Assembly (NCBI RefSeq): GCF_000633935.1
Contig: NZ_KK214996.1
Span: 346,477-410,476, forward strand
From: Ectothiorhodospira haloalkaliphila ATCC 51935
Lineage (GTDB): Bacteria > Pseudomonadota > Gammaproteobacteria > Ectothiorhodospirales > Ectothiorhodospiraceae
Direction of reading: 5' to 3'
DNA: 64,000 nucleotides
In this document: in pieces, positions 18,613-27,547 of the stretch
How the letters are laid out: each line of letters starts with the position of its first letter
Position numbering within the stretch: position 1 is the stretch's first letter
The notes under the pieces: generated by a model
The model's input: the letters and a program-made list of their open reading frames with translations, nothing else
Databases searched by the model: none
What the model was told of the DNA's origin: nothing
Position numbers and translations under genes: made by a program

Positions 18613-19577
18613 CGCGCCTGGCGTTCATCCTGACCATCCTGCTGGGGGGCTCGCTGGCCGCCGTGATGACGGCCGTGGCCGTGGGGAGCGTGCCGCTCAC
18701 CCCTGCCGAGACCCTGGCGGTGCTGACCGGCGGCGGCGAGCCCCTGCATCGCACCCTGATCCTGGAGCTGCGCCTGCCCCGTACCCTGGCCGCCTTTGCC
18801 ACCGGCGGACTGCTGGCGGTGGCCGGCGCCCTGATGCAGGTCCTGTTGCGCAACCCCCTGGCCGACCCCTATGTACTGGGCCTGTCGGGCGGTGCGGCGG
18901 TGGGCGCCCTACTGGCCATGCTGGCAGGGCTGGGCACCGTGGTGGTCTCCGGCTCGGCCTTCATCGGCGCCATGATCTCCACCCTGATCGTCTTCGGCCT
19001 GGCCCATGGTACCGGCAGCTGGACGCCGACCCGCCTGCTGCTCACCGGCGTGGTGGTGGCCGCCGGCTGGGGGGCCTTCATCAGCTTCATGCTGGCGGTC
19101 AGCCCCACCGAGGAACTCCCCGGGATGCTGTACTGGTTGATGGGGGACCTGTCCCACGCTCACAGCATCTGGCCGGCCTGGACAGTGCTGGTGCTGGTGG
19201 TGCTGGCCGCCATGCCCCTGGGGCGCAGCCTCAACGTGCTGGCCCGCGGACCCATGCAAGCTGCGGCGCTGGGAGTGGCGGTGCGGCCACTGGAATGGAC
19301 CATCTATATTGTGGCCGCCCTGGTCACCGCAACGGCGGTGACAGTGGCGGGCAGCATCGGCTTTGTCGGCCTGGTGGTGCCTCATATGCTGCGCCTGGTG
19401 CTGGGCAATGACCAGCGCATCATCCTGCCCGCCTCGGCCCTGGCGGGAGGCATCCTGCTCACCCTGGCAGACACCCTGGCGCGCACCATCATCGCACCAC
19501 AGCAGTTGCCGGTGGGGGTGATCACGGCAATGCTGGGGGTGCCGGTGTTCCTCTATCTTCTGCACAGGAGCAGGTGA
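18609..19577 (+). CDS. btuC: B12 ABC transporter permease
   Basis: The 322-residue FecCD-family permease has about ten hydrophobic helices. Conserved landmarks are ELRLPRTLAAFATGG near 55, GALMQVLLRNPLADPYVLG near 78 and GSIGFVGLVVPHMLRL near 245, the last holding the loop that contacts the ATPase. The start is a GTG overlapping the btuF stop in GTGA, so translation is coupled. It forms the membrane channel with BtuD for cobalamin received from BtuF. Confidence 0.92.
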   Translation: MTRLAFILTILLGGSLAAVMTAVAVGSVPLTPAETLAVLTGGGEPLHRTLILELRLPRTLAAFATGGLLAVAGALMQVLLRNPLADPYVLGLSGGAAVGALLAMLAGLGTVVVSGSAFIGAMISTLIVFGLAHGTGSWTPTRLLLTGVVVAAGWGAFISFMLAVSPTEELPGMLYWLMGDLSHAHSIWPAWTVLVLVVLAAMPLGRSLNVLARGPMQAAALGVAVRPLEWTIYIVAALVTATAVTVAGSIGFVGLVVPHMLRLVLGNDQRIILPASALAGGILLTLADTLARTIIAPQQLPVGVITAMLGVPVFLYLLHRSR

Positions 19578-19579
19578 CC

Positions 19580-20356
19580 ATGGCATCCCCCCTGCTGGAA
19601 CTGGTCGACCTGGTCGTCGACATCCCCGGCCGCCCGGACGGCGCGCCCCTCAACCTGGGTGTGGGGGCCGGAGAATGCTGGGGCGTGCTGGGCCCCAACG
19701 GGGTGGGCAAGAGCACCCTGTTGCACACCCTGGCAGGACTGCGCCCGGCGCGTCGTGGAAGCCTGCGGCTGGAGGGCAAACCCATCCACCAACTGCCCAG
19801 GCGCCAGATCGCCCGGCATCTGGGAATGGTCTTTCAGGATCGTCAGGATGGTTTCCCCGCATCGGTGCTGGAAACCGCCCTCATCGGCCGTCACCCTTAT
19901 CTGCGCGCCTGGGAACTGGAATCGGCGGAAGACTACGCCGCGGCGCAGGCGGCCCTGGCCCGGGTTGACCTCACCGGCATGGAGGAACGCCCCATCGCCA
20001 CGCTGTCCGGAGGCGAGCGACAGCGACTGGCCATCGCCACCGCGCTCACCCAGGACCCCCAGGTGTTTTTGCTGGACGAACCCACCAATCACCTGGACCT
20101 GCATCACCAGGTGGAGGTACTGGATATCGTCCGCGGGATGGTGACCCAGGGGCGCGGGGCGATCCTCACCATGCATGACGTGAACCTGGCTGCCCGCTAC
20201 TGCGATCACCTGCTGCTCATGTACCCCACCGGTGAGGCCTGCTGGGGAACCACTCGGGACATGTTGGTGCCAAAGGCGCTTGAGAAGCTGTACAGCCAGC
20301 CCCTGGCCGTCGGTGAAGTGGATGGCATGCCGGTCTTCCTGCCGCTGGGACGTTAG
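19580..20356 (+). CDS. btuD: B12 ABC transporter ATPase
   Basis: The 258-residue ATPase has a Walker A motif GPNGVGKSTLL near residue 37, the signature LSGGERQRLAIA near 140, Walker B VFLLDEPTNHLDL near 160 and the switch histidine in TMHDVNLAA. It powers BtuC. I chose ATG 19580 over GTG 19574 because AGGAG (19566-19570) is 9 nt from the ATG and only 3 nt from the GTG; the GTG would overlap the btuC stop. After it, 20357-20469 is a short gap with nothing firm. Confidence 0.92.
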   Translation: MASPLLELVDLVVDIPGRPDGAPLNLGVGAGECWGVLGPNGVGKSTLLHTLAGLRPARRGSLRLEGKPIHQLPRRQIARHLGMVFQDRQDGFPASVLETALIGRHPYLRAWELESAEDYAAAQAALARVDLTGMEERPIATLSGGERQRLAIATALTQDPQVFLLDEPTNHLDLHHQVEVLDIVRGMVTQGRGAILTMHDVNLAARYCDHLLLMYPTGEACWGTTRDMLVPKALEKLYSQPLAVGEVDGMPVFLPLGR

Positions 20357-20469
20357 GGTTTTGACGGTTTCCTTGGCATCGCCTCCCCGTCCATGAGTAG
20401 AATGATTCCAAAACCACCGCGGCCACGCCGGATCCGGTCGCACGCCCAACAAGGACTCCCTCACTCCCA

Positions 20470-21717
20470 ATGAAGCTACCCCAACCGGTTCGCCGCTTCC
20501 TGCCCCTCATCCTCCTTGCCCTGGGCATCCTTGGCTTCATCCTGCTCCTGATCACCCGCCCGGAACAGCCCCCCCGGGAGGTGGCTGAGCGGGCCTGGCG
20601 TGTGGATGTGCAGGAAATCGAACTGCAGACGCTATCGCCACAACTCACCCTGTACGGCCACGTCACCTCGCCAAGGGCCGCCAGCCTCCGGGCTGCGGTG
20701 GAGGCCGACGTGACCCAGGTGCCCGCGGAGGAAGGGCGGCGGGTTGAGGCCGGCGACACCCTGGTGGAACTGGACAGGCGCGAACTGAGCCTGCTGGTGG
20801 ACCAGCGACAGGCCGACCTGGATGATCTGCAGGCCCAGTTGCGTGCCCTGGAACGCAGTCATGCAAGGGACCAGGAAGCCCTGAAGCGGGAACAGACCCT
20901 GCTGGCACTGGCCCGACGTTCCGTGGAGCGCGCCGAGGACCTGCAACGACGTAACGTGGGCTCCCCCACCGCTGTGGAGGATGCCCAGCGCACCCTGGAG
21001 CAACAGGCCCTGGCCGTGGCCAACCGCCGACTGGCAGTGGAAGACTTCGAAGCCCAGCGTGAGCAAATCAAGGCCCGCGCCCGCCGCGCCGAATCATTGC
21101 TGGAACAGGCCAGGCTGGATCTGGAGCGCAGCCGCCTCACCGCCCCCTTCGACGCCCGCATCTCCCAGGTGCAGGTGGCACCGGGAGACCGGGTGCGCGT
21201 GGGCGACGCCCTCGTGGCCCTCTATGACCTGGAGGCCCTGGAGGTGCGCGCCCGCATCCCCGCCACCTACATGCCGCGCGTGCGGGCGGCGCTTGAGGCG
21301 CACGATGCGCCTCAAGCCATGGGTCAGGTGGACGGTCTGGAAGTCTCCCTCACCCTCGCCCGACTCGCCGGCGAAAGCCCCGCAGGTGGTGCAGGCGTGG
21401 AAGGCATCTTCCGGGTCCACTCAGGCGCCGGGGAGATCCCCCTGGGCCGCTTCATGACCGTGCGCCTCTCCCTGCCGGCGCAAACGGACGTGATCGCCCT
21501 ACCCTTCGAGGCCCTGTACGGTCTGGAACGCATCTATCGCCTGGAGGAGGACCGCATGCGTCGTATCGGCGTGGAACGCATCGGCGAATGGACCGACGCC
21601 TCCGGTCATGAAAGAGTGCTGGTGGCCAGCCCCGAACTGTCCACTGGCGATCGGATCATCGTCACCCGCCTGCCCAATGCCATGGACGGGCTGCGCGTCA
21701 GCGTCGAGGGCGAGTAA
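20470..21717 (+). CDS. RND efflux periplasmic adaptor (membrane fusion protein)
   Basis: The 415-residue protein has an N-terminal membrane anchor (PLILLALGILGFILLLI), a barrel-sandwich half ending in VPAEEGRRVEAGDTLVELD near 80, a long alpha-helical hairpin rich in Arg, Glu and Gln (about 105-215), and the second lipoyl half with DARISQVQVAPGDRVRVGD near 235. It should link the downstream RND pump to an outer-membrane channel, which is not encoded here. The gap to the pump gene is 3 bp, so they form an operon. The substrate is unknown. Confidence 0.92.
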   Translation: MKLPQPVRRFLPLILLALGILGFILLLITRPEQPPREVAERAWRVDVQEIELQTLSPQLTLYGHVTSPRAASLRAAVEADVTQVPAEEGRRVEAGDTLVELDRRELSLLVDQRQADLDDLQAQLRALERSHARDQEALKREQTLLALARRSVERAEDLQRRNVGSPTAVEDAQRTLEQQALAVANRRLAVEDFEAQREQIKARARRAESLLEQARLDLERSRLTAPFDARISQVQVAPGDRVRVGDALVALYDLEALEVRARIPATYMPRVRAALEAHDAPQAMGQVDGLEVSLTLARLAGESPAGGAGVEGIFRVHSGAGEIPLGRFMTVRLSLPAQTDVIALPFEALYGLERIYRLEEDRMRRIGVERIGEWTDASGHERVLVASPELSTGDRIIVTRLPNAMDGLRVSVEGE

Positions 21718-21720
21718 CCC

Positions 21721-24700
21721 ATGACCCGTTCCCGAGGTGTGATCGGTTTCTTCCTGCGTCATCCCGTGGCCGCCAATCTGCTGGTGGTGCTGATGCTGCT
21801 GTCCGGGTCCTGGGCCCTGCTCAAGCTCAATACCCAGTTCTTCCCCACCTTTGCGCTGGACTTTGTCACCGTGCAGGTCACCTGGACCGGCGCCAGCGCC
21901 GAGGACGTGCAGCAGGGCATCACCATCCCCCTGGAGCAGGAACTGCGCACCGTGGACGGTCTGCGCAACCTCACCTCCACCTCATCCCTGGGTGTCGCCG
22001 CCATCACCCTCGAGTTCGAGTCAGGCACCGACATGACCCTGGCCACCGACCAGGTCAAGGACCGGGTGGCCCAGCAACGCAACCTTCCAGACGCCGCCGA
22101 AACCCCGGTGGTCACACGGGTGATCCGGTATGAGCCCATCGCCCGGCTGCTGATCACCGGCCCCGATGATCTGCGGGAACTGCGACCAATGGTGCGAGAC
22201 CTGGAACGCCAACTGCTGGATGCAGGGATTGCCCGGGTGGAGTTCACCGGCCTGCCCGAGGAGCAGATGGCCATCCAGGTGCCTACCGCTCAGCTGCTGG
22301 ACCTGGGCATGTCCTTGAACCAGGTGGGGGAGCGCGTGGATGACCTTTCCCGGGATCTTCCCGCCGGCATCGTGGGCCGCGACGACACTGCCCGACAACT
22401 GCGCAGCCTGGAACAGGGCCGCGAGGCCATGGATTTCGCGCGCCTGCCCTTGCGCTCCGAGACCGAGGGCGGGTTGATCCTGCTGGGCGACGTGGCCGAG
22501 ATCGAGCGCCGCCCCCGGGACAATCAAACCTTCATCCGCTATCAGGGCAAACCCGCCGTGGAACTGGCCCTGCAACGCACCGAACAGGACGATGCCCTGG
22601 AAGCCGCCGCGGTCATTCAGGACTGGCTGGCAGAGGTGGAACCCACCCTGCCCCCGGATGTGGACATCCACGTCTACGACCAATTCTACGAGCCCCTGAT
22701 GGAACGCATCGGGCTGCTCCTCAAGAACGGGGCCGGTGGCCTGCTGCTGGTACTGGGCATCCTCTTCCTGTTCCTCAATGGCCGCCTGGCACTGCGGGTG
22801 GCCCTGAGCATCCCCGTGTCCTTCACTGCCGCCTTCCTGGCCCTGTGGGCCCTGGGCGGCAGCATCAACATGATCTCCCTGTTCGGCTTCATCATGTCCC
22901 TGGGGATCATCGTCGACAATGCCATTGTCGTCAGCGAACACGCCTACACCCAGTATCAACGGGGCATGAAGGCCGATCAGGCCGCCGAACGCGGGGCGAG
23001 GCGCATGCTGGCCCCGGTGATCTCCGCCTCGCTCACCACCGTGGCCGCCTTCCTGCCACTGATGCTCATCGGCGGCATCATTGGCAATATCCTGTTCGAC
23101 ATCCCGCTGGTGGTGATCTGCGTGATCCTGGCCACCCTGCTGATCAGCTTCCTGGTGCTTCCCTACCACCTGAAGAACAGCCTGGAGAAGGTCCAGCCAC
23201 CGCGTCCGGGGTCCTTTCGGGCAGGCTTCGATCAACGCTTTGAGGCCTTCCGGCAAGGCCCATTCCGACGCCTGGTCACCGGCTCAGTGAACAATGCGGG
23301 TCTCACTCTGGCGGGCGGCGTGGCGGTACTCATCCTGGCGGTGGGTCTGCTGGCCGGAGGCCGCTTGGGGTTCACCTTCTTCCCTTCTCCGGAGGGCACG
23401 GTGATCAACGCCTCGGCTCATTTCGTGGCAGGCACCCCGCCACAGCGCGTGGACGGCTTCCTCAAACACCTGGAAGAAGAGCTCTACGCCACCGAAGAGG
23501 CCCTGGGCGGCGATCTGGTGCGCAACGTGGTGGTCCGCGCCGGCAAGGGGGTGGAAGGCGGAGGGGCCGATCAGGCGCCGTCCGGCGATCAGTTCGGCTC
23601 CATCCTCGTGGAACTCATCTCACCCGACCAGCGTGAGGTGCGCAACACCCAGTTCATCCGCGAATGGCAGTCCCGCATCCGCGAACCGGCGGGCATGGAG
23701 ATGTTCAGCATCACCGAGCGTCAGGCCGGGCCGCCAGGGCGGGACGTGGATGTGCGTTTGACAGGGGATGATCCCGACCGGGTCAAGGCTGCAGGCCTGG
23801 ATCTGGCAGAAACCCTCAATGACTTCCCCGGCGTGTTCGCGGTAGAAGACAACATGCCCTTCGGGCGTGAACAGCTCATCTACCGGCTCACCCCGGAAGG
23901 CCTGGCCCAGGGCCTGACCACGGAATCACTCGGCCAGCAGTTGCGGGCAGCCTTCGATGGTCACCTGGCCCAGATCTACCAGGAGGGCCTGGAGGAGATC
24001 GAGGTGCGGGTGCTGTTACCGGATAACGAACGGCATCATACGGTCACCCTGGATCGTTTCGCCGTCATCCTGCCCGATGGGGGCATGGCTCCCCTGGACA
24101 CCGTGGCCCAGTTGAGTCCCCGTCAGGGCTTCGAGACCCTGCGCCGTGCCGAGACCCGGCTGGCCATTGCCGTCTCGGCCGAGGTGGATCGTTCGGTGAA
24201 CAATGCCGGGCGCATCCGTGAACAGCTGGCTGAAGACGTCCTGCCCGAACTCACCCAGCGTCATGGGGTGGAGTGGTCCTTCGAGGGGCGCGCTGCGGAT
24301 CAGGCGGACACCCTGGGGGACATGCGCACGGGCCTGATCTTCGCCCTGGCCCTGATCTACCTGACGCTGGCCTGGGTGTTCGGCTCCTACGGCTGGCCCC
24401 TGGTGGTGATGGCCATCATTCCCTTTGGCCTGCTGGGCGCCCTGGTGGGTCACTGGGTGCTGGGCATGGAGCTCACCATCCTGTCCCTGTTCGGCCTGTT
24501 CGGCCTGACGGGCATCGTGGTGAACAACTCCATCATCCTGGTGAGTTTCTATCAATCATTGCGTGGCGAGGGCCTGGCCCAGGATGAGGCCATCATCGAG
24601 GCCTCCTGCCAACGCTTGCGCGCCGTGGTGCTCACCTCGTTCACTACCATCGCCGGCCTGATGCCGCTGCTGTTCGAACGCTCGGTGCAGGCCCAGTTCC

Positions 24701-24831
24701 TGGTGCCCATGGCGGTATCCATCGTCTTTGGACTGGCCTTCGCGACGGTGCTGGTGCTGTTGGTCATCCCGGCGCTGCTGGCGATTCATGAGCGGCTGGC
24801 GAGCCGGTGGGGGCGGGCTCAGACAACCTAA
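21721..24831 (+). CDS. RND-family efflux pump, inner-membrane subunit
   Basis: The 1036-residue protein has the duplicated RND layout: a first helix (HPVAANLLVVLMLLSGSWAL), a large periplasmic loop, a helix bundle at about 335-490, then the second repeat from about 520. Proton-relay helix 4 reads GIIVDNAIVVSEH, so the first of AcrB's two aspartates is kept and the second is Asn. The family exports drugs, lipophilic compounds or solvents; this sequence alone does not tell which. It lacks the metal-pump (CzcA) signature as far as I can judge. It is co-transcribed with the adaptor. Confidence 0.93.
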   Translation: MTRSRGVIGFFLRHPVAANLLVVLMLLSGSWALLKLNTQFFPTFALDFVTVQVTWTGASAEDVQQGITIPLEQELRTVDGLRNLTSTSSLGVAAITLEFESGTDMTLATDQVKDRVAQQRNLPDAAETPVVTRVIRYEPIARLLITGPDDLRELRPMVRDLERQLLDAGIARVEFTGLPEEQMAIQVPTAQLLDLGMSLNQVGERVDDLSRDLPAGIVGRDDTARQLRSLEQGREAMDFARLPLRSETEGGLILLGDVAEIERRPRDNQTFIRYQGKPAVELALQRTEQDDALEAAAVIQDWLAEVEPTLPPDVDIHVYDQFYEPLMERIGLLLKNGAGGLLLVLGILFLFLNGRLALRVALSIPVSFTAAFLALWALGGSINMISLFGFIMSLGIIVDNAIVVSEHAYTQYQRGMKADQAAERGARRMLAPVISASLTTVAAFLPLMLIGGIIGNILFDIPLVVICVILATLLISFLVLPYHLKNSLEKVQPPRPGSFRAGFDQRFEAFRQGPFRRLVTGSVNNAGLTLAGGVAVLILAVGLLAGGRLGFTFFPSPEGTVINASAHFVAGTPPQRVDGFLKHLEEELYATEEALGGDLVRNVVVRAGKGVEGGGADQAPSGDQFGSILVELISPDQREVRNTQFIREWQSRIREPAGMEMFSITERQAGPPGRDVDVRLTGDDPDRVKAAGLDLAETLNDFPGVFAVEDNMPFGREQLIYRLTPEGLAQGLTTESLGQQLRAAFDGHLAQIYQEGLEEIEVRVLLPDNERHHTVTLDRFAVILPDGGMAPLDTVAQLSPRQGFETLRRAETRLAIAVSAEVDRSVNNAGRIREQLAEDVLPELTQRHGVEWSFEGRAADQADTLGDMRTGLIFALALIYLTLAWVFGSYGWPLVVMAIIPFGLLGALVGHWVLGMELTILSLFGLFGLTGIVVNNSIILVSFYQSLRGEGLAQDEAIIEASCQRLRAVVLTSFTTIAGLMPLLFERSVQAQFLVPMAVSIVFGLAFATVLVLLVIPALLAIHERLASRWGRAQTT

Positions 24832-24833
24832 AG

Positions 24834-24898
24834 CCCCTCTCCCCGCCGGGGAGCGGGGTTGGGGTGAGGGGTTGGGGAGAGGGGTTGGGGTGAGGGGC
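24834..24898. repeat. G+C-rich palindromic repeat after the RND operon
   Basis: CCCCTCTCCCCGCCGGGGAGCGGGG forms a hairpin, followed by GTTGGGGTGAGGGG and a second partial copy of the same tail. It lies between the convergent RND gene and the protease gene and may act as a bidirectional transcription barrier. Confidence 0.7.
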
Positions 24899-24912
24899 CT
24901 CAGTGAGAGGCC

Positions 24913-25584
24913 TCAATACCGCCCCTCCAGCACCAGCGCACTCCCTTCATTGCGCATGTCCACCCGCCCCAGAAAACTCATCCCCAACAGGGCAACGGGC
25001 GGCTCCCGCCCCTGCAACACCAGCGCCGGCACATTGCGCTGCTCAATCCCTCCCACCCGCACACGATCCAGCGTGACCCGGTAGGCAAACTCCGTCCCCG
25101 ACGCCGTCTGCACCGGCGTGAGCGTGCCGCGCGCATAGTTCACCCCCAGCCGCCGCGCCTCCACCGCATTCAGCACCACCGCCGAGGCCCCCGTATCCAC
25201 CAGAAAGGTCAGCGCATGACCATTCACCGCCCCCGCGGTGGTTAGTGCCCCCTGGGAATTGGGATACACGCGAGCCGATCCTGAAGCACGTGGCTGAAAA
25301 CTGCCCCCCGCACGACCCGCGCCGATCCCGATCTGCGTCGTGCGCCCATTCACCTCCACGGTGACCGTACCACTGCGACTATCCGCCGCCCGCAGGGTAA
25401 CGCCCTCTGGACTCACCTCCCCCACCCGCAGCACGCGGCGCTCGCCGTCCACCTCCATCACCGCTTGCTCACCGAACACCCCCACCACCTGGATATCCAG
25501 TGCGGCCGCGCCCGGCGATGCCAACAGGAACAGCAGACCGGTCACCAGGGTGACCAAAGCGAAACGGGAAAGGTAAGTTCTCAT
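24913..25584 (-). CDS. Secreted retropepsin-like aspartic protease (TIGR02281-type)
   Basis: The 223-residue protein has a signal peptide (FALVTLVTGLLFLLASPGAAA) and a C-terminal retropepsin-like domain with the active-site segment LTFLVDTGASAVVLN near residue 125 and the closing LLGMSFLGRVD. A single active aspartate per chain implies a dimer. The N-terminal part (25-75) is a small beta-rich region (GEQAVMEVDGERRVLRVGE). The chosen start at 25584 gives the signal peptide; upstream frame extension runs into the nested-palindrome element. Substrate and role are unknown. Its promoter is unusual (see the next entry). Confidence 0.88.
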   Translation of the reverse strand: MRTYLSRFALVTLVTGLLFLLASPGAAALDIQVVGVFGEQAVMEVDGERRVLRVGEVSPEGVTLRAADSRSGTVTVEVNGRTTQIGIGAGRAGGSFQPRASGSARVYPNSQGALTTAGAVNGHALTFLVDTGASAVVLNAVEARRLGVNYARGTLTPVQTASGTEFAYRVTLDRVRVGGIEQRNVPALVLQGREPPVALLGMSFLGRVDMRNEGSALVLEGRY

Positions 25585-25590
25585 GAGGAA

Positions 25591-25596
25591 ATTATA
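25591..25596 (-). promoter_or_regulatory. Perfect -10 box six bases before the protease ATG
   Basis: On the minus strand TATAAT is followed by TTCCTC and then the ATG. A transcript started about seven bases after the -10 box would begin at or next to the start codon, so the mRNA could be leaderless; no Shine-Dalgarno sequence is present. A TTGACA lies upstream but 24 bp away, too far for a standard sigma-70 spacer. This is a prediction from sequence only. Confidence 0.4.
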
Positions 25597-25686
25597 GCGC
25601 GCCACGCCGCCGCGCACTCCTGTCAACTGCCGCTGGCCCCTGTTGGATTGGCTGCCGAAATCGGCGCCGACGACGCCCACCCTGCC

Positions 25687-25929
25687 CCTGTGGGAGCGGC
25701 CCTCGGCCGCGAATGGCTGAGTCCTCGTTTGCAGCCCCAGATCAGAGATCGGAGTGGACCTCGGGGGGAGCGGGTTCCCTCCAGCGGGACGCCGTGAATA
25801 CATCCATGTAGGCTCTGCAGCCGCTTCCTGCGGCTGAAGCCCGCTTACAGGAACCCGCTCCCCCCGAGGTCCGGACACATCGGAGTTTTTTTCGAAAGGC
25901 CATTCGCGGCCGAGGGCCGCTCCCACAGG
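25687..25929. repeat. Nested-palindrome element, copy B (about 243 bp)
   Basis: This copy has near-perfect outer arms: CCTGTGGGAGCGGCCCTCGG at the left is mirrored by CCGAGGGCCGCTCCCACAGG at the right. Middle arms (GGACCTCGGGGGGAGCGGGTTCC and its complement, each shown only in part here) and a central hairpin GCAGCCGCTTCCTGCGGCTG are nested inside. It is the main content of the 434-bp gap between the protease gene and pgpA. It carries no gene. Confidence 0.88.
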
Positions 25930-26018
25930 TGGCTCTTCATTGATCCCTGCCGCCGGAGATCAGCAGGCGACCGACGCTGCTCCCAGAAGGGGATGCTTCA
26001 TCGTATTCGGGAATCGAC

Positions 26019-26513
26019 TCAGATCAACCACCAGGCCAGGGCTTGCAGCACGATCAGCGCATAGATGCCCGCCAGTACATCGTCCAGCATGATGCCGGTG
26101 CCGCCTTCCAGGTGCTTGTCCAGCCAGCCGATAGGCCAGGGCTTGAGGATGTCGAACAGGCGGAATAGCAGGAACCCCACGAGGATCCAGATCCACCCGG
26201 CCGGGGCGGCGATCATGGTGATGAGAAAGCCGGCAATCTCGTCCCAGACGATGCCAGGGTGGTCGTGTACCCCCAGGCGTCGGGAGCTCTCGCCGCAGAT
26301 CCAGATGCCCACGGCCACCACCAGGGCGGTGATGAGCAGGTAGGCCCACAAGGGCAGCCCCTGCAGGAGCAGGAAGATGGGGATGGCCGCCACCGTGCCT
26401 GCTGTGCCGGGGGCCTTGGGGGAAAGGCCGCTGCCGAAGCCGAAGGCCAGGAAGTGCACCGGGTCGCGGAGGATCTGGCGGGCCGGGGGTGTTTGTGTGG
26501 ATTTGTTGGGCAT
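26019..26513 (-). CDS. pgpA: Phosphatidylglycerophosphatase A
   Basis: The 164-residue membrane protein removes the phosphate from phosphatidylglycerophosphate to give phosphatidylglycerol. Family marks are FGFGSGLSPKAPGTAGTVAA near residue 24, VWDEIAGFLITM near 88, LFRLFDILKPWPI near 115 and IMLDDVLAGIYA near 140. It lies 17 bp after thiL, the usual gammaproteobacterial thiL-pgpA pair. In many relatives these two follow nusB, but here nusB is about 7 kb away on the other strand. Confidence 0.96.
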   Translation of the reverse strand: MPNKSTQTPPARQILRDPVHFLAFGFGSGLSPKAPGTAGTVAAIPIFLLLQGLPLWAYLLITALVVAVGIWICGESSRRLGVHDHPGIVWDEIAGFLITMIAAPAGWIWILVGFLLFRLFDILKPWPIGWLDKHLEGGTGIMLDDVLAGIYALIVLQALAWWLI

Positions 26514-26530
26514 GATGTGGGTCGGTGTTT

Positions 26531-27478
26531 TCAGTTGCCGAAATGAGAGTAACCACCCTGTTCGAGGGTGAGGGGTGCACCATCGGGGCCCAACACCCGC
26601 AGGCCGGGTTCGGCTTCGATGCGGCCAATGACGGTGGCCGGGCAGCCCTGCCCTGCCAGTTGTTCACGGATGGGTTCCACATCCGCTTCCCCCAGGGTGA
26701 ACAGCAGTTCGTAGTCGTCGCCGCCGGCCAGGGGGTATTGCCAGTTCGTGCCATCCCCCATGGCATGACGGAAGGCCTCGGAGAGCGGCAGTGCGCCGGC
26801 CTGAAGGGTGGCGCCCATGCCCGAGGCCTTGAGCACATGCCCCAGATCCTGGACCAGGCCGTCGGAGATGTCGATACCGGCATGGGCGCGGCCGCGCAGG
26901 ATGTGTCCGGCGGCGATGCGCGGGGTGGGTCGGGTGAGGCGGGCGCGCAGGGTGGGGGCCGGGTTCGGGTGGTCCCATTGTGCCAGGGCCAGGGCGGCGT
27001 CGCCCAGGGTGCTGGTGACCAGGATGTGGTCGCCGGGCCGGGCGCCGTCGCGGCGCAAGGCCTGATCCGGGGGGACATGGCCCATGACCTGGACGGTGAT
27101 GGTGAGCGGTCCGCGGGTGGTGTCGCCGCCGATGAGATCAACGCCGTGTTCTCGGGCCAGGGTGTGAAAGCCGTCGGCGAAGGCTGTAAGCCAGGTGTCG
27201 TCGTGTTCGGGCAGGGTGAGTGCCAGGGTGGCCCACCGGGGGGTGGCGGCCATGGCGGCCAGGTCGCTGAGGTTGACGGCCAGGGCCTTGTGGCCGATGT
27301 CCCGGGGGTGGGTGTCCTTGGGGAAATGCACGCCGGCAACCAGAGTGTCCACGCACACGGCCAGGTGCTGGTGGGCGGGCGGCTGGATGATGGCGGCATC
27401 GTCACCGACGCCCAGGAGGGTGTCGGGGGCGAGGCTGGCGGGGGTGAAGTAGCGTTGGATGAGGTTGAATTCTTTCAC
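26531..27478 (-). CDS. thiL: Thiamine-monophosphate kinase
   Basis: The 315-residue kinase makes thiamine diphosphate, the cofactor form, from thiamine monophosphate. It begins MKEFNLIQRYFTP with a GTG start and has LLGVGDDAAII near residue 22, VCVDTLVAGVHFP near 41, SDLAAMAATPRWATLALTLP near 71 and GGDTTRGPLTITV near 117; ISDGLVQDLGH and AGGDDYELLFTLGEAD follow. No TPP riboswitch is visible upstream. Confidence 0.96.
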   Translation of the reverse strand: MKEFNLIQRYFTPASLAPDTLLGVGDDAAIIQPPAHQHLAVCVDTLVAGVHFPKDTHPRDIGHKALAVNLSDLAAMAATPRWATLALTLPEHDDTWLTAFADGFHTLAREHGVDLIGGDTTRGPLTITVQVMGHVPPDQALRRDGARPGDHILVTSTLGDAALALAQWDHPNPAPTLRARLTRPTPRIAAGHILRGRAHAGIDISDGLVQDLGHVLKASGMGATLQAGALPLSEAFRHAMGDGTNWQYPLAGGDDYELLFTLGEADVEPIREQLAGQGCPATVIGRIEAEPGLRVLGPDGAPLTLEQGGYSHFGN

Positions 27479-27497
27479 TTGAATAGGGCGCTGTTAG

Positions 27498-27536
27498 CCC
27501 CTCTCCCGCTGGCGGGAGAGGGGTTGGGGTGAGGGT
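27498..27536. repeat. G+C-rich palindromic repeat between the TAXI gene and thiL
   Basis: CCCCTCTCCCGC-tgg-CGGGAGAGGGG, with a perfect 11-bp core stem, is followed by TTGGGGTGAGGG. It is the same family as the repeats at 24834 and 29937. It lies just upstream of thiL and just downstream of the TAXI gene on the minus strand. Confidence 0.75.
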
Positions 27537-27547
27537 GCGGAGGGCAT

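Noticed and set aside
25585..25926. N-terminal extension of the retropepsin-like protease
   Set aside because: The extra 114 residues come from the nested-palindrome element and would bury the signal peptide.
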